A stretch of 36,243 nt of DNA from Candidatus Aenigmarchaeota archaeon LH_S7 (GTDB lineage Archaea > Aenigmatarchaeota > Aenigmatarchaeia > QMZS01). A program made the position numbers and the translations under genes. How positions within the stretch are numbered: the stretch's first letter is position 1; each line of letters starts with the position of its first letter. Shown here in pieces: positions 7,589 through 15,204 of the stretch. The stretch lies in contig JAGXOL010000008.1 in the NCBI GenBank assembly GCA_023659895.1, positions 1-36,243 of the forward strand. Reading direction: 5' to 3'. The notes beneath the pieces are model-generated. The model was given only the letters and a program-made list of their open reading frames with translations, searched no databases and was not told the origin of the DNA.

Positions 7589-9379
7589 ATGAGAAGTCTA
7601 AAAATAATTGTTTTGTTATCTATATTTGTCTTGTTTATTTCACCCAGTCTTGCACTAAAAGATACCACTGTACACCTACCTGCTGTTAAAGACACAAAAT
7701 ATGGTTATGAAGGTGCATTAGCAACATTAACTGTTGATGTAAAGAAAGGTAATGGTCATGTTTATGTAGATACCTGGCCTTTGACAAAGATTGATACACA
7801 AGCATCTGCAAGAATGGGTAAACAAGTTGCCTGTGATTTGCTAAGTTTGGATTGCTCAAATTATAATTTTTACTATACTATAAGGTCTGATGCAAGGATT
7901 GTTGGAGGTCCTAGTGGGGGAGCTGCAATAACAATTGCAACTTTAGCTTCTCTCCTTGACTTGGAAATGGATAAGGATGTAGCTATTACAGGAACTATTA
8001 ATCTGGATGGTTCTATAGGTCCAGTAAATGGACTTTTGGAGAAAGCGAAGGCAGTAAGTAAAAAAGGGGATACCTTCCTAATTCCTTATGGTCTTAGCAC
8101 CATAGAAAAAGAAAAAACAATCACTAAGACTATTGGACAGGTAACCGTTGAAAAAAAGGAGCCAGAAAAAATAAATATAAAAGAATATGCAAAAGAACAC
8201 TGGAACCTAACAATCATAGAAGTTAAAACTGTTAGTGATGCACTTGAATATTTCACAAATTATAAACTTAAAGAAGAAAGAATCCAATTTGAGAGAACTG
8301 AAAAATACCAAGAAGTTATGAAAAAATTAGCAGATAATTTGATTAACAGGTCCTCAAACTTAAAAGAAAATTGTGAAGAAAAATTGGAAAGAGCAACTAT
8401 AGGGTACAACTATCAGCAACAAATTTCAAAGATTTGCGAAAAAAGCTTGGACAAAGCAAGACAAAATCATCAACAAGGTAATTATTATTCTGCTGCTTCC
8501 ATATCATTTTCCAATGCGATTTCTTACAGGTATGGAAATGAACTAGTAAACTTCCTGAATAGTAATGAAAAGAAATATTATTTAAGGGATTATTTAAAAG
8601 AATTAGAAAATAAGGTATTTGAAATAAAAACCACTAACATAGAACTTTATGCAATCATAGAAGAGAGGTTATCTGAAACTAAAAACAAATTAGATGATGC
8701 GTGGAAGAACTATTACAATGAAAATTATATCGCAGGTTTGAATAATGCTGCTTTTGCTGAAGAGAGATTATACACTGCCCAATTATGGATGAAGTATGCA
8801 AATGAGTTTCCATCTTATATTGAAAATGAATCTGAATATTTGAAAGAAATTTCAAACAATATGATATCTGAAGCTTCTTCAATAATTACTTATGCCTCAA
8901 TTACTTCCTCTAACTCCTACATAAAGGAAGCAAATGAATTATTAACCAAAGCAAGAGATAATTACAAAGAAGAGAATTATTACGCTGCTATAACCTATTC
9001 CTTGAAGAGTCAAGCAAATGCGGAACTCGCTTCTGAATTACTTTTCCAGGACAAAGATTATTTAATAGAACTTCACAGAAAAAGGAGTCTTTCTGAAATA
9101 GACAAAACTAATTCTATTATAGGTCAAAGTTATTATGAATATGCTAAAACTCTACAGAAAGGTAATAAGGACATGGCTTTGATTTATTACACTTATGCTA
9201 AAAAGTTATCAACATTAAGTGAAATTTTGAATAAAGAGCCAGATAAACAAAAAATAATACCTGAAGACCATATAAAAGGAATCTCCTGTAATTATGAAAA
9301 CATGTATATTAAAATGGCAATAATAGGGATAACTTTACTTGCAATAGGTTTTGTATTAGGTAAAAAATTGAGAAAATGA
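7589..9379 (+). CDS. Membrane-anchored Lon-type (S16) serine protease domain with helical-repeat region
   Basis: About 596 residues. An N-terminal signal or anchor segment (IIVLLSIFVLFISPSLA) is followed by an S16 Lon proteolytic domain. The Ser of GGPSGGAAITIATL and the Lys of NGLLEKAKAV are the expected Ser-Lys catalytic pair. No AAA+ ATPase module is present, unlike LonA and LonB. Residues from about 230 on form a long alpha-helical region in which a motif recurs: GNYYSAASISFSNA, ENYIAGLNNAAFAEE, ENYYAAITYSLKSQA and KDMALIYYTYAKKL, like a solenoid of helical pairs. A C-terminal TM segment (MAIIGITLLAIGFVLG) precedes KKLRK, so the body faces outside with a C-terminal anchor. GTG 7577 abuts the previous stop; I prefer ATG 7589, giving MRSLKIIVLL. 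Its substrate is unknown; surface-protein quality control or maturation is an inference. Confidence 0.85.
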   Translation: MRSLKIIVLLSIFVLFISPSLALKDTTVHLPAVKDTKYGYEGALATLTVDVKKGNGHVYVDTWPLTKIDTQASARMGKQVACDLLSLDCSNYNFYYTIRSDARIVGGPSGGAAITIATLASLLDLEMDKDVAITGTINLDGSIGPVNGLLEKAKAVSKKGDTFLIPYGLSTIEKEKTITKTIGQVTVEKKEPEKINIKEYAKEHWNLTIIEVKTVSDALEYFTNYKLKEERIQFERTEKYQEVMKKLADNLINRSSNLKENCEEKLERATIGYNYQQQISKICEKSLDKARQNHQQGNYYSAASISFSNAISYRYGNELVNFLNSNEKKYYLRDYLKELENKVFEIKTTNIELYAIIEERLSETKNKLDDAWKNYYNENYIAGLNNAAFAEERLYTAQLWMKYANEFPSYIENESEYLKEISNNMISEASSIITYASITSSNSYIKEANELLTKARDNYKEENYYAAITYSLKSQANAELASELLFQDKDYLIELHRKRSLSEIDKTNSIIGQSYYEYAKTLQKGNKDMALIYYTYAKKLSTLSEILNKEPDKQKIIPEDHIKGISCNYENMYIKMAIIGITLLAIGFVLGKKLRK

Positions 9380-10062
9380 TCTGGAAGATAATACTACTAA
9401 TTTTTAGCTTCTCTATAGCTAGTTTTGGTTATGAAAAAAAGCTTGTGGATAAATACTCTCTAATCTTCATGCTATTCTTTTCTGTTTATTTCATTTTTTT
9501 GTTTCCTTTAAGATTTTTTATTTCAATTTTTATATTGTATGTTATTACTAGTGTGGCAACCAGGTACAAGATTGATAAGAAAAAAGTCTACCACAAGAAA
9601 GGAAGAAACCTTAATAATATCTTGAGCAACTTGTTAATATCTATTATTTTCTCATTCATATATTTGATTTATCCTAATCAAATTTTTTATCTAACTTTTT
9701 TATGTAGTTTAGCTTGTGCAAGCGCTGATACCTTAGCAAGTGAAATAGGTCAGCTAAGCAGGAAAAATCCAAAGTTAATCACAACACTTGAGGAAGTGAA
9801 GACAGGTACTGAAGGAGGCATTTCATTTTTAGGTTCTTTTTTTGGTTTGTTTGGTGCTTTTCTTGTTTCTTTACCAGCTTATTACCTAGGGATCCATTTG
9901 TTTTCCATCATAATCTTAGTAGGATTTATAGGTTGTAATGTTGACTCAATAATAGGAGCCAGTGTAGAACTTAGAGGTAAATGCACTAATGAAATAACAA
10001 ATCTGTGTGCAACATTATCTTCAGGTGTTCTTGGTCTTTTGATATTCAGTTTCTTAATTTAA
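9376..10062 (+). CDS. DUF92 family membrane protein (VTE6-like)
   Basis: 228 residues with six or so TM helices. The DUF92 hallmark is clear: KGRNLNNILSN, then ASADTLASEIGQLSRKNPKLIT, then TGTEGGISFLGSFFG, and a late DSIIGASVELRGKC block. Plant VTE6 of this family acts on phytyl phosphate, and archaeal members are suspected to handle isoprenoid phosphates for lipids, so a CTP- or phosphate-transfer role on polyprenols is a reasonable but unproven inference. The ATG overlaps the protease stop by 4 bases (ATGA), so the two are probably translationally coupled. It converges with the TYW1 gene, overlapping it by 4 bases. Confidence 0.83.
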   Translation: MIWKIILLIFSFSIASFGYEKKLVDKYSLIFMLFFSVYFIFLFPLRFFISIFILYVITSVATRYKIDKKKVYHKKGRNLNNILSNLLISIIFSFIYLIYPNQIFYLTFLCSLACASADTLASEIGQLSRKNPKLITTLEEVKTGTEGGISFLGSFFGLFGAFLVSLPAYYLGIHLFSIIILVGFIGCNVDSIIGASVELRGKCTNEITNLCATLSSGVLGLLIFSFLI

Positions 10063-10997
10063 TCAAACTTGTTACTAAATTTTGAGTTAGGATTTTTCAA
10101 CAAAACTATTCTGGAACTTTCCTTCTGGTTCTCTATTTTATAATTGCTCTTGTCCTCAATTCTTCTTGCATATTCTTTGATTTCTTCGAAGCTTGGCATT
10201 GCTTCATCACCTAGCCTCTTTTTTGCATTACCTATACTCATAAAAGCCTTTACTTCCAAAAAGTCTGGTGAAGCTTTGTTAATTAACTTCAAGTAATTTT
10301 CAATAAATCTTTCATTAGAATTAACTCCTTTAATTAGAGTTAATCTCAAAACAGTTCTTCCTTTAAAATCTCTCATCACATCCAAGGAATCATTGAATTT
10401 GTTCCATTCTTTTTCATCAGCAGGTTTGCAAATTTCCAAGAATTTTTCCCTGTTAGGTGCGTTCAAAGAAATATATAATTGGAAATTATTTTTTGGAGGG
10501 ATTTTCTCTAAAAGTTCTGGTTTGGTTCCATTAGTTACTAAAAAAACAGTTCTTGCTCTCTCTGATAGATAAGTTATCAAATCTATAATCTTAGGATAAA
10601 GTGTTGGTTCACCTGAAAGAGAAATAGCGAAGTGATTTGGTTCAAGAGCTTCTTTCAGTTTTTCTTTGTTGGGAGCACTACCTCCAAAACCAGAAAGTAA
10701 TTGTTTCCTCAATTCTATCAAAGCATCAACAATCTCCTTGGGCTCATTCAATTTTTCAAGGATTTTTTTGTACATCAACTCATTAGGTCTCCAACAGAAA
10801 ATACAATTCAGATTGCAGTGTGAAACTGCTGGGGAGAACTGCATGCACCTGTGGCAATCCACACCATAAAATTTCTCTTTGTAGCAAACATCCTCTTCTC
10901 TTATGGATTTCTTTGTCCACTCGCAGATTTGTACTCCACTGTGGTTGAAAATTTTATAGTGCTTTTTCTCCAATTCTTTCTTTATCTCCTCTATCAT
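10059..10997 (-). CDS. taw1: tRNA 4-demethylwyosine synthase (TYW1/Taw1), radical SAM
   Basis: 312 residues. The radical SAM cluster motif is CNLNCIFC at about residues 60-67. Extra cysteines (C26, C39, C49, C52) in QICEWTKKS and VCYKEKFYGVDCHRC are the second Fe-S site typical of TYW1. SLSGEPTLYPK (the GGE-like motif) and VTNGTKPELL follow. The enzyme uses pyruvate carbons to convert N1-methylguanosine-37 of tRNA-Phe to the tricyclic imG-14 base. It lacks the flavodoxin domain of eukaryotic TYW1, as all archaeal members do. The first step needs Trm5, which is not in the window. It is followed on the minus strand by nothing, and YrdC lies 27 bases upstream in the same orientation, so both position-37 enzymes may share a transcript. 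Confidence 0.93.
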   Translation of the reverse strand: MIEEIKKELEKKHYKIFNHSGVQICEWTKKSIREEDVCYKEKFYGVDCHRCMQFSPAVSHCNLNCIFCWRPNELMYKKILEKLNEPKEIVDALIELRKQLLSGFGGSAPNKEKLKEALEPNHFAISLSGEPTLYPKIIDLITYLSERARTVFLVTNGTKPELLEKIPPKNNFQLYISLNAPNREKFLEICKPADEKEWNKFNDSLDVMRDFKGRTVLRLTLIKGVNSNERFIENYLKLINKASPDFLEVKAFMSIGNAKKRLGDEAMPSFEEIKEYARRIEDKSNYKIENQKESSRIVLLKNPNSKFSNKFD

Positions 10998-11024
10998 AAA
11001 AAAGTTAATTCAGAAATTAATAAT

Positions 11025-11597
11025 TTATTTCATATTTAGAACTTCTTTAACTTTCTTGATTCCTGCCCCTTCTCTCACAATTCTAAGCTCAACAAGATTT
11101 ACCAGTGTATTGGATTGCGAATATTTAATTTCTTCATCACCTCTAACAACAAAATCAACATTAACCTCTAATTGATCCGATTTTTTTATAACCTCTTCTG
11201 AAAGACTTGCTGAAGCTGTGGCCAAAGGTAATCCTAACTTATCTATGAGTTCAGTGGCTATTTTGTTTTCAGGAAAATTTATTCCAACTCTCTCATTACC
11301 CCTGGTTATCAAATCAGAAACCAGTTCTTTTTTTGGTAAAACAACAGTAACAGGTCCTGGTAATAGTTCCTTAGCTTTTTTTCTTTGTTCTTTGGATAAA
11401 TAAGCTAGTTTCTCTAACATTTCAAAACTTGAAACAGTAATGGATAAGGGTTTGTTTATAGGTCTTTTTTTAATTTCAAAAATTCTCATTATTGCCTGCT
11501 CATTCATTATACCAGCTCCCACTTTATATCCTGTCTCAGTAGGAAATGCAATAATTCCACCCAATTTCAAAATTTCTGATGCTTTTTCTGTTTCCAT
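11025..11597 (-). CDS. yrdC: L-threonylcarbamoyladenylate synthase (YrdC/Sua5 domain only)
   Basis: 190 residues covering only the YrdC fold. The enzyme makes threonylcarbamoyl-AMP from Thr, bicarbonate and ATP, the first step of t6A37 synthesis; Kae1 in this window performs the second step. Motifs: GGIIAFPTETGYKVGAGI at about 13-30 (family usually PTETVYGLGA), EIKKRPINKPLSI at about 41-53 with the conserved KRPxxxPL, LLPGPVTVVLP, and ATASASLSE where most members have TSAN. Those two departures are mild and the fold is intact. The start lies only 8 bases from the divergent start of the methylthiotransferase fragment at 11606, so their promoters must overlap the other gene's coding sequence. 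Confidence 0.9.
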   Translation of the reverse strand: METEKASEILKLGGIIAFPTETGYKVGAGIMNEQAIMRIFEIKKRPINKPLSITVSSFEMLEKLAYLSKEQRKKAKELLPGPVTVVLPKKELVSDLITRGNERVGINFPENKIATELIDKLGLPLATASASLSEEVIKKSDQLEVNVDFVVRGDEEIKYSQSNTLVNLVELRIVREGAGIKKVKEVLNMK

Positions 11598-11605
11598 AAT
11601 TTTTT

Positions 11606-12019
11606 ATGAAACGATTTTACCTAAAAACCTATGGTTGCTCCGCAAACAAGAATGATTCAGAGATAATTGCAGGTATTTTATCTAAATCTGGTATGATTAA
11701 AATTAAGAACCCTAAATTTGCGGATTTAATAATCATAAATACCTGTATTGTCAAGAAACCCACAGAAAATAAAATCTTACATAGGATAAAAAAATTAAAA
11801 GAGAATTTTCCTAGAAAAAAATTCTTAATAGCTGGTTGTATGCCAGAAGCTTACCCAGAACTAATCAAAGATCACTTTCCTGAAATGAGCATGATTTCCA
11901 CGAACAAGATTAAGGATATAAGCAAGGTATTGACACTCTCCACGACTAAAATCGGTAGCTTTCTTGGGACTTATCTGTAAAAATAAAAACAAAGGGATTA
12001 AAAATATATGGAAAAATTA
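11606..12019 (+). pseudogene. Truncated MiaB/CDKAL1-type tRNA methylthiotransferase, cut by a 47-bp IS derivative
   Basis: The first 109 codons (MKRFYLKTYGCSANKNDSE..., FADLIIINTCIVKKPTE..., KKFLIAGCMPEAYPELI) are the N-terminal UPF0004 domain with its cluster cysteines C10, C45 and C76. Full-length enzymes are about 400 residues, with a radical SAM domain and TRAM domain that methylthiolate t6A37. Here the frame runs into the IS derivative at 11930 and stops at 11980 (tail LTLSTTKIGSFLGTYL). Removing 11930-11976 joins AAGGTA to GTAAAAATA in frame and gives VVKIKTKGLKIYGKIIKN then a stop near 12019, so the radical SAM part was missing even before or was lost with the insertion. No radical SAM sequence lies between here and aIF5A. 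Confidence 0.75.
11930..11976 (-). mobile_element. 47-bp solo IS200/IS605-type remnant: left tip fused to right tip
   Basis: Read on the minus strand it starts beside TTAC (plus GTAA at 11977-11980) with the left tip AGATAAGTCCCAAGAAAGCTAC, as at 27699 going leftwards. It passes straight into the right-tip hairpin arm TTTTAGTCGTGGAGAGTGTCAA seen at 1-55 and 27348. The join lies in the shared ACTAAA of both tip hairpins, so deletion between the two ACTAAA copies of a full element explains it. It interrupts the methylthiotransferase gene. Confidence 0.65.
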
Positions 12020-12026
12020 TAAAAAA

Positions 12027-12398
12027 TTAATTTTCTGAAATCTTCTTTTTTCCTTCGCACTCTATATAGTTCACTTGATCCTCCTCTTTTAGTTCCTTTC
12101 CTTCAGGAACATCCATGTCTATCATTTCGTAGGTCTCTAAATCCATTATTTGAGCCACATTACTTTGAACACTAATTACCTGTCCTTTCTTCTTTAGAAT
12201 CATAGGTACCTCAACTCTTGAGGTCACTGGCTTAACCAAATATCTCTTCTTTCCATCAAAAATTCCCACTGCTTCAACCCTTGCTTTTGCTTCACCGTGC
12301 TTACTTGTCTTTCTTTTTGTCAAGCTTGATATCTTACAAGGTTCTCCCTCTATCTTTATATAGTTTCCTTCCTTTAAACTTCTTAACTCTTCTGCCAT
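12027..12398 (-). CDS. eif5a: Translation initiation factor aIF5A
   Basis: 123 residues, the size of archaeal IF5A. The hypusination loop is KRKTSKHGEAKARVEAVG, with K33 of SKHG the residue modified by deoxyhypusine synthase; that enzyme is not in the window. The N-terminal SH3-like domain (EELRSLKEGNYIKIEGEPC) and C-terminal OB-fold (SVQSNVAQIMDLETYEMIDM) are complete. IF5A rescues ribosomes stalled at difficult peptide bonds such as polyproline. It is convergent with the disrupted methylthiotransferase and shares orientation with the small membrane protein directly upstream, 17 bases away. Confidence 0.96.
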   Translation of the reverse strand: MAEELRSLKEGNYIKIEGEPCKISSLTKRKTSKHGEAKARVEAVGIFDGKKRYLVKPVTSRVEVPMILKKKGQVISVQSNVAQIMDLETYEMIDMDVPEGKELKEEDQVNYIECEGKKKISEN

Positions 12399-12415
12399 AA
12401 AAAATAAAAATAAAA

Positions 12416-12712
12416 TTATTTCTTAGCAGTTTCTAGATTAATTCTGATTCCTCGATAATGAGATGCCACAAAATTGTAAACTATAGCAAATACTGCCCCT
12501 CCAATGAAACCCATTATAAAGAACAATATAGGGTAAACTATTATTGCTAAAGCACTAAGTGTACCAAGTGCAGCCCCACCAAGGAATCCTAGAATTGTAG
12601 ATCCTACTATTGCTGCAATTACACCAAATACTACTCCAATCACTGCATGCACCAAACCCATTACTACTGCAAAACTTAACACATCTATCCCTTTCAATTC
12701 CTGCATTACCAT
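12416..12712 (-). CDS. Small glycine-rich membrane protein (DUF3566-like)
   Basis: 98 residues with about three TM helices rich in Gly, Ala and Val (FAVVMGLVHAVIGVVFGVIA, FLGGAALGTLSALAIIVYPI, FIMGFIGGAVFAIVYNF). It ends with a short polar tail, VASHYRGIRINLET. The NxVAsxxGGIxxxL ending is the pattern of the small DUF3566-like membrane proteins common in DPANN and other archaea; function unknown. Either ATG (12712 or 12706, giving MQELKGIDVL) could be the start; the second matches the usual family N-terminus better. It is divergent from the 12751 gene across 38 bases and probably cotranscribed with aIF5A. Confidence 0.7.
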   Translation of the reverse strand: MVMQELKGIDVLSFAVVMGLVHAVIGVVFGVIAAIVGSTILGFLGGAALGTLSALAIIVYPILFFIMGFIGGAVFAIVYNFVASHYRGIRINLETAKK

Positions 12713-12750
12713 AATATATTTTATTTATAATAATATTATCCTATAATAAT
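12713..12750. promoter_or_regulatory. 38-bp bidirectional promoter region
   Basis: The gap between two divergent start codons is made almost entirely of A and T, with TATA-like runs in both directions (TATTTTATTTATAATAA). With only 38 bases available, both genes must be leaderless or nearly so, and the two TATA boxes must overlap. Confidence 0.45.
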
Positions 12751-13593
12751 ATGGAGTGGTGCAAAACCTTGAAGAAAAGTTTTATTTTCTCTATAGATAC
12801 AAAGAGATGGTTACCTGTTTTTGCAGCAGATATCTTCTTTGTTCTACTTGTATTATTATCAATCTTTTGGCTGGGAGGACTTTCAAATTATTCAATTATA
12901 TTGATTTTTCTGGAGATATTTATCATAGTTAGTCTTGCAAAAATCTGGATTAAGGGTGCTATAGTTCATCAGAGTTATAAAGAAAAAGACAAGGTCAAAG
13001 AATCTTTTAAGTTATCTTACAATAAGTATTTTTCTCTATTTGGAGCAGCAATAATAGTGATGATCATTAGCGGGATTGTTAGTATAGTTCCTGTAGTAGG
13101 TGTCATCTTCAGCATTTTAGTTTCCTTGATTTTCTTTTTTATTTATCAAGGTGTTATTGTAAAAGATTTTAAGTTTAATGAAACCTTGGAGCATTCTTAC
13201 AATATTTTCAAAAAGAATTGGAGCTCAGTAATAGGAATATTCCTGGTCTTGCTATTAACAACAGGTCTGATAATGCTTGTTTTCTTAATACCTCTAATTT
13301 CCATTTTTATACATTATTTAGTAAGTCTAAGCTCAATAGAAAACATTATCAATGCAATAACTTCCAACCCAATACCTCTCATAGTAACTGGGATTTTGGG
13401 TCTTATAGGTTTCTCTATTGGTCAGGTTTTCAGTTCAAAAGCTCAAACAGAATTTTATTTGCAATTAACCAAAAAGACTGCTGTTAATAAAAACGCAAAG
13501 AAAAGTTCTGCAAAAAAATCTGTTAAGAAGACTCCTAGGAAAACTAAAACAAAGAAAAGCTCCTCAAGAAAATCAACCCATAAAACTAAATAG
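12751..13593 (+). CDS. Integral membrane protein with basic C-terminal tail
   Basis: 280 residues. About six TM helices fill residues 20-225, with pairs of long helices separated by YKEKDKVKESFKLSYNKYFSLF and FNETLEHSYNIFKKNW. These recurring amphipathic S-Y-x-x-F-K segments between helix pairs are typical of DUF4013/DUF7847-like (glycerophosphodiesterase membrane domain-like) archaeal proteins. Residues 240-280 form a Lys/Ser/Thr-rich tail (KKSSAKKSVKKTPRKTKTK) that would stay in the cytoplasm and could bind nucleic acid or anionic lipids. Function is not known. The gene runs convergently into kae1, overlapping it by 8 bases. Confidence 0.65.
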   Translation: MEWCKTLKKSFIFSIDTKRWLPVFAADIFFVLLVLLSIFWLGGLSNYSIILIFLEIFIIVSLAKIWIKGAIVHQSYKEKDKVKESFKLSYNKYFSLFGAAIIVMIISGIVSIVPVVGVIFSILVSLIFFFIYQGVIVKDFKFNETLEHSYNIFKKNWSSVIGIFLVLLLTTGLIMLVFLIPLISIFIHYLVSLSSIENIINAITSNPIPLIVTGILGLIGFSIGQVFSSKAQTEFYLQLTKKTAVNKNAKKSSAKKSVKKTPRKTKTKKSSSRKSTHKTK

Positions 13594-14515
13594 AATCTAT
13601 TCTCCAGTTAGGATTTACTTTTGGTTCAATTCTTTTTTCTTCTTTCCAGTTAATTAAAGCTGTTAAAGCAATCATAACTCCATTATCTCCTGCATATTCT
13701 TTAGGAACTACATAAAAATTGGCTCCTCTATCCTCGCACATCCTTCTCAAAACTTCTTGTAATCTCTGGTTTTGTACTACTCCCCCCACAAGCAATAATT
13801 CCTTCTTATCTGTTGCTGCCAGAGCTCTCTCACAAACTTCTGCTAACATAGAAAAACAAACTTCTTGGAAGGAATGCAAAACATCTTCCTTTTTCTCTCC
13901 TTTCTCAATTTTTCTCATTGCCTCTGTTAGAATCCCTGAAAAATTCAAGTCCATTCCTTTAACTGAGTAAGGTAACAAGATGAATTTTCCTTTTTTAGCT
14001 AAGCTTTCTATTTTGGGACCAGCAGGAAATTTTAATCCAACCTTCCTACCCAACTTATCAAAAGCATTTCCTAACCCTATATCTTGAGTTTCTCCCAATA
14101 TCTTATAACCTCTATTATTATAGATAATCTGGGTATTACCCCCAGAAATGTAAAGAACTAAAGGATCTTCAACTCCACAAAAAACTTTTCCTACTTCTAT
14201 ATGCGCTTGACAATGATTAACGCCTATTATAGGTCTATCTAATTTCTTTGCTAAATTTTTCGCGAAATCAACCCCAAAATTAAGACAAGGAGGTAAACCA
14301 GGTCCTGAAGAAATACCTATCAAATCAATATTATCCAAATCAAGCTCCTCCAACAACCTGTTCGCATTTTCCTTGTGGAATTTAGCTGCTTCTCTTGGAA
14401 CTATTCCTTCCTTAGGTTGATAAGTTTGTCTTTCATCTATCAAAACATTATAAGTATCATCTATGACACCCAAACCAAATGTGTGTGCTGTGCATTCTAT
14501 TCCAAGTACCCTCAT
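13586..14515 (-). CDS. kae1: tRNA N6-threonylcarbamoyladenosine synthase subunit Kae1
   Basis: 309 residues of the ASKHA-fold Kae1/TsaD family, which transfers the threonylcarbamoyl group to A37 of ANN-decoding tRNAs as part of KEOPS. Metal ligands are in NHCQAHIEVG (H101 and H105) and GDNGVMIALT near the C-terminus (Asp). Nucleotide-binding motifs are LYISGGNTQII, GLGNAFDKLGR and LLVGGVVQNQRLQEVL. The length shows no fused Bud32 kinase, which in many euryarchaea is part of the same chain; Bud32, Cgi121 and Pcc1 are not in this window. YrdC at 11025 supplies the substrate. Start ATG 14515 (MRVLGIECTAHTFG) is the canonical N-terminus. Confidence 0.96.
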   Translation of the reverse strand: MRVLGIECTAHTFGLGVIDDTYNVLIDERQTYQPKEGIVPREAAKFHKENANRLLEELDLDNIDLIGISSGPGLPPCLNFGVDFAKNLAKKLDRPIIGVNHCQAHIEVGKVFCGVEDPLVLYISGGNTQIIYNNRGYKILGETQDIGLGNAFDKLGRKVGLKFPAGPKIESLAKKGKFILLPYSVKGMDLNFSGILTEAMRKIEKGEKKEDVLHSFQEVCFSMLAEVCERALAATDKKELLLVGGVVQNQRLQEVLRRMCEDRGANFYVVPKEYAGDNGVMIALTALINWKEEKRIEPKVNPNWRIDSI

Positions 14516-14547
14516 AAAAAACCTTATCCAAAAAAAGAATTATATTT

Positions 14548-15204
14548 ATGAAGACTATTGCAGTGATTCCCGCTTTTAATGAAGAGAAAGCTATTGGGAA
14601 GGTTTTAGAAGAAATTAAAAAGTTTGTGGATGAAGTTATAGTTGTTGATGATGGTTCCAGAGATAAAACTACTCAAATTTCTAATAAAGAAAAAGTAACT
14701 TTAATCAAACATGAAAAGAATGAAGGTTATGGAAAAAGTTTAAGAGATGGAATAAAAAAGGCTTTGGATAAGAAAGCTGATTACATAATAACCTTGGATT
14801 CTGATGGGCAACATAATCCTAAGGATATACCTAAAATAATCAAAGGGTTAAAAAAACACGATGTTGTGATTGGTTCTAGGTTTACAGGAAAAACTTCAAA
14901 ACACACTCTAAAAAGAAATGTTGGTTTGAGGTTGCTAGCGATAGAATTTTTCTTGTTTACATTATTATTCATAAAAGATGTACAATCAGGATATAGGGGT
15001 TATAGAAAAGAAATGCTAAAAGATGTAAGATTCAAAGAAAAAGGGTTGGGTTTTTCAATAGAAATATTAATAAAATTAAAAAAGCGGGGTGCAAGTTTCA
15101 AGGAAATTCCTATAAAAGTGAAATATTTCAAGGGTTCAAGGAGTTTCTTCTCTGTAGTAAGACAAGGAGTTGAAATAGGAAAAACTATCCTGAAATATTT
15201 TTAA
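14548..15204 (+). CDS. Family 2 glycosyltransferase, polyprenol-phosphate sugar synthase (DPM1-like)
   Basis: 218 residues of GT-A fold. VIPAFNEEKAIG (6-17) binds the nucleotide sugar, VVDDGSRDKT (32-41) is the first acidic motif, and LDSDGQHNP (83-91) contains the DxD metal site. QSGYRGYRKEML and GFSIEILIKLKKRGASFKEIP are typical of the dolichol-phosphate mannose/glucose synthase branch. There are no C-terminal TM helices, so the protein is probably peripheral. By family it charges a membrane polyprenyl phosphate with a hexose for protein N-glycosylation. That fits the neighbouring exported protein, which is very rich in N-x-S/T sites. It is convergent with that gene, overlapping by 4 bases. 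Confidence 0.88.
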   Translation: MKTIAVIPAFNEEKAIGKVLEEIKKFVDEVIVVDDGSRDKTTQISNKEKVTLIKHEKNEGYGKSLRDGIKKALDKKADYIITLDSDGQHNPKDIPKIIKGLKKHDVVIGSRFTGKTSKHTLKRNVGLRLLAIEFFLFTLLFIKDVQSGYRGYRKEMLKDVRFKEKGLGFSIEILIKLKKRGASFKEIPIKVKYFKGSRSFFSVVRQGVEIGKTILKYF

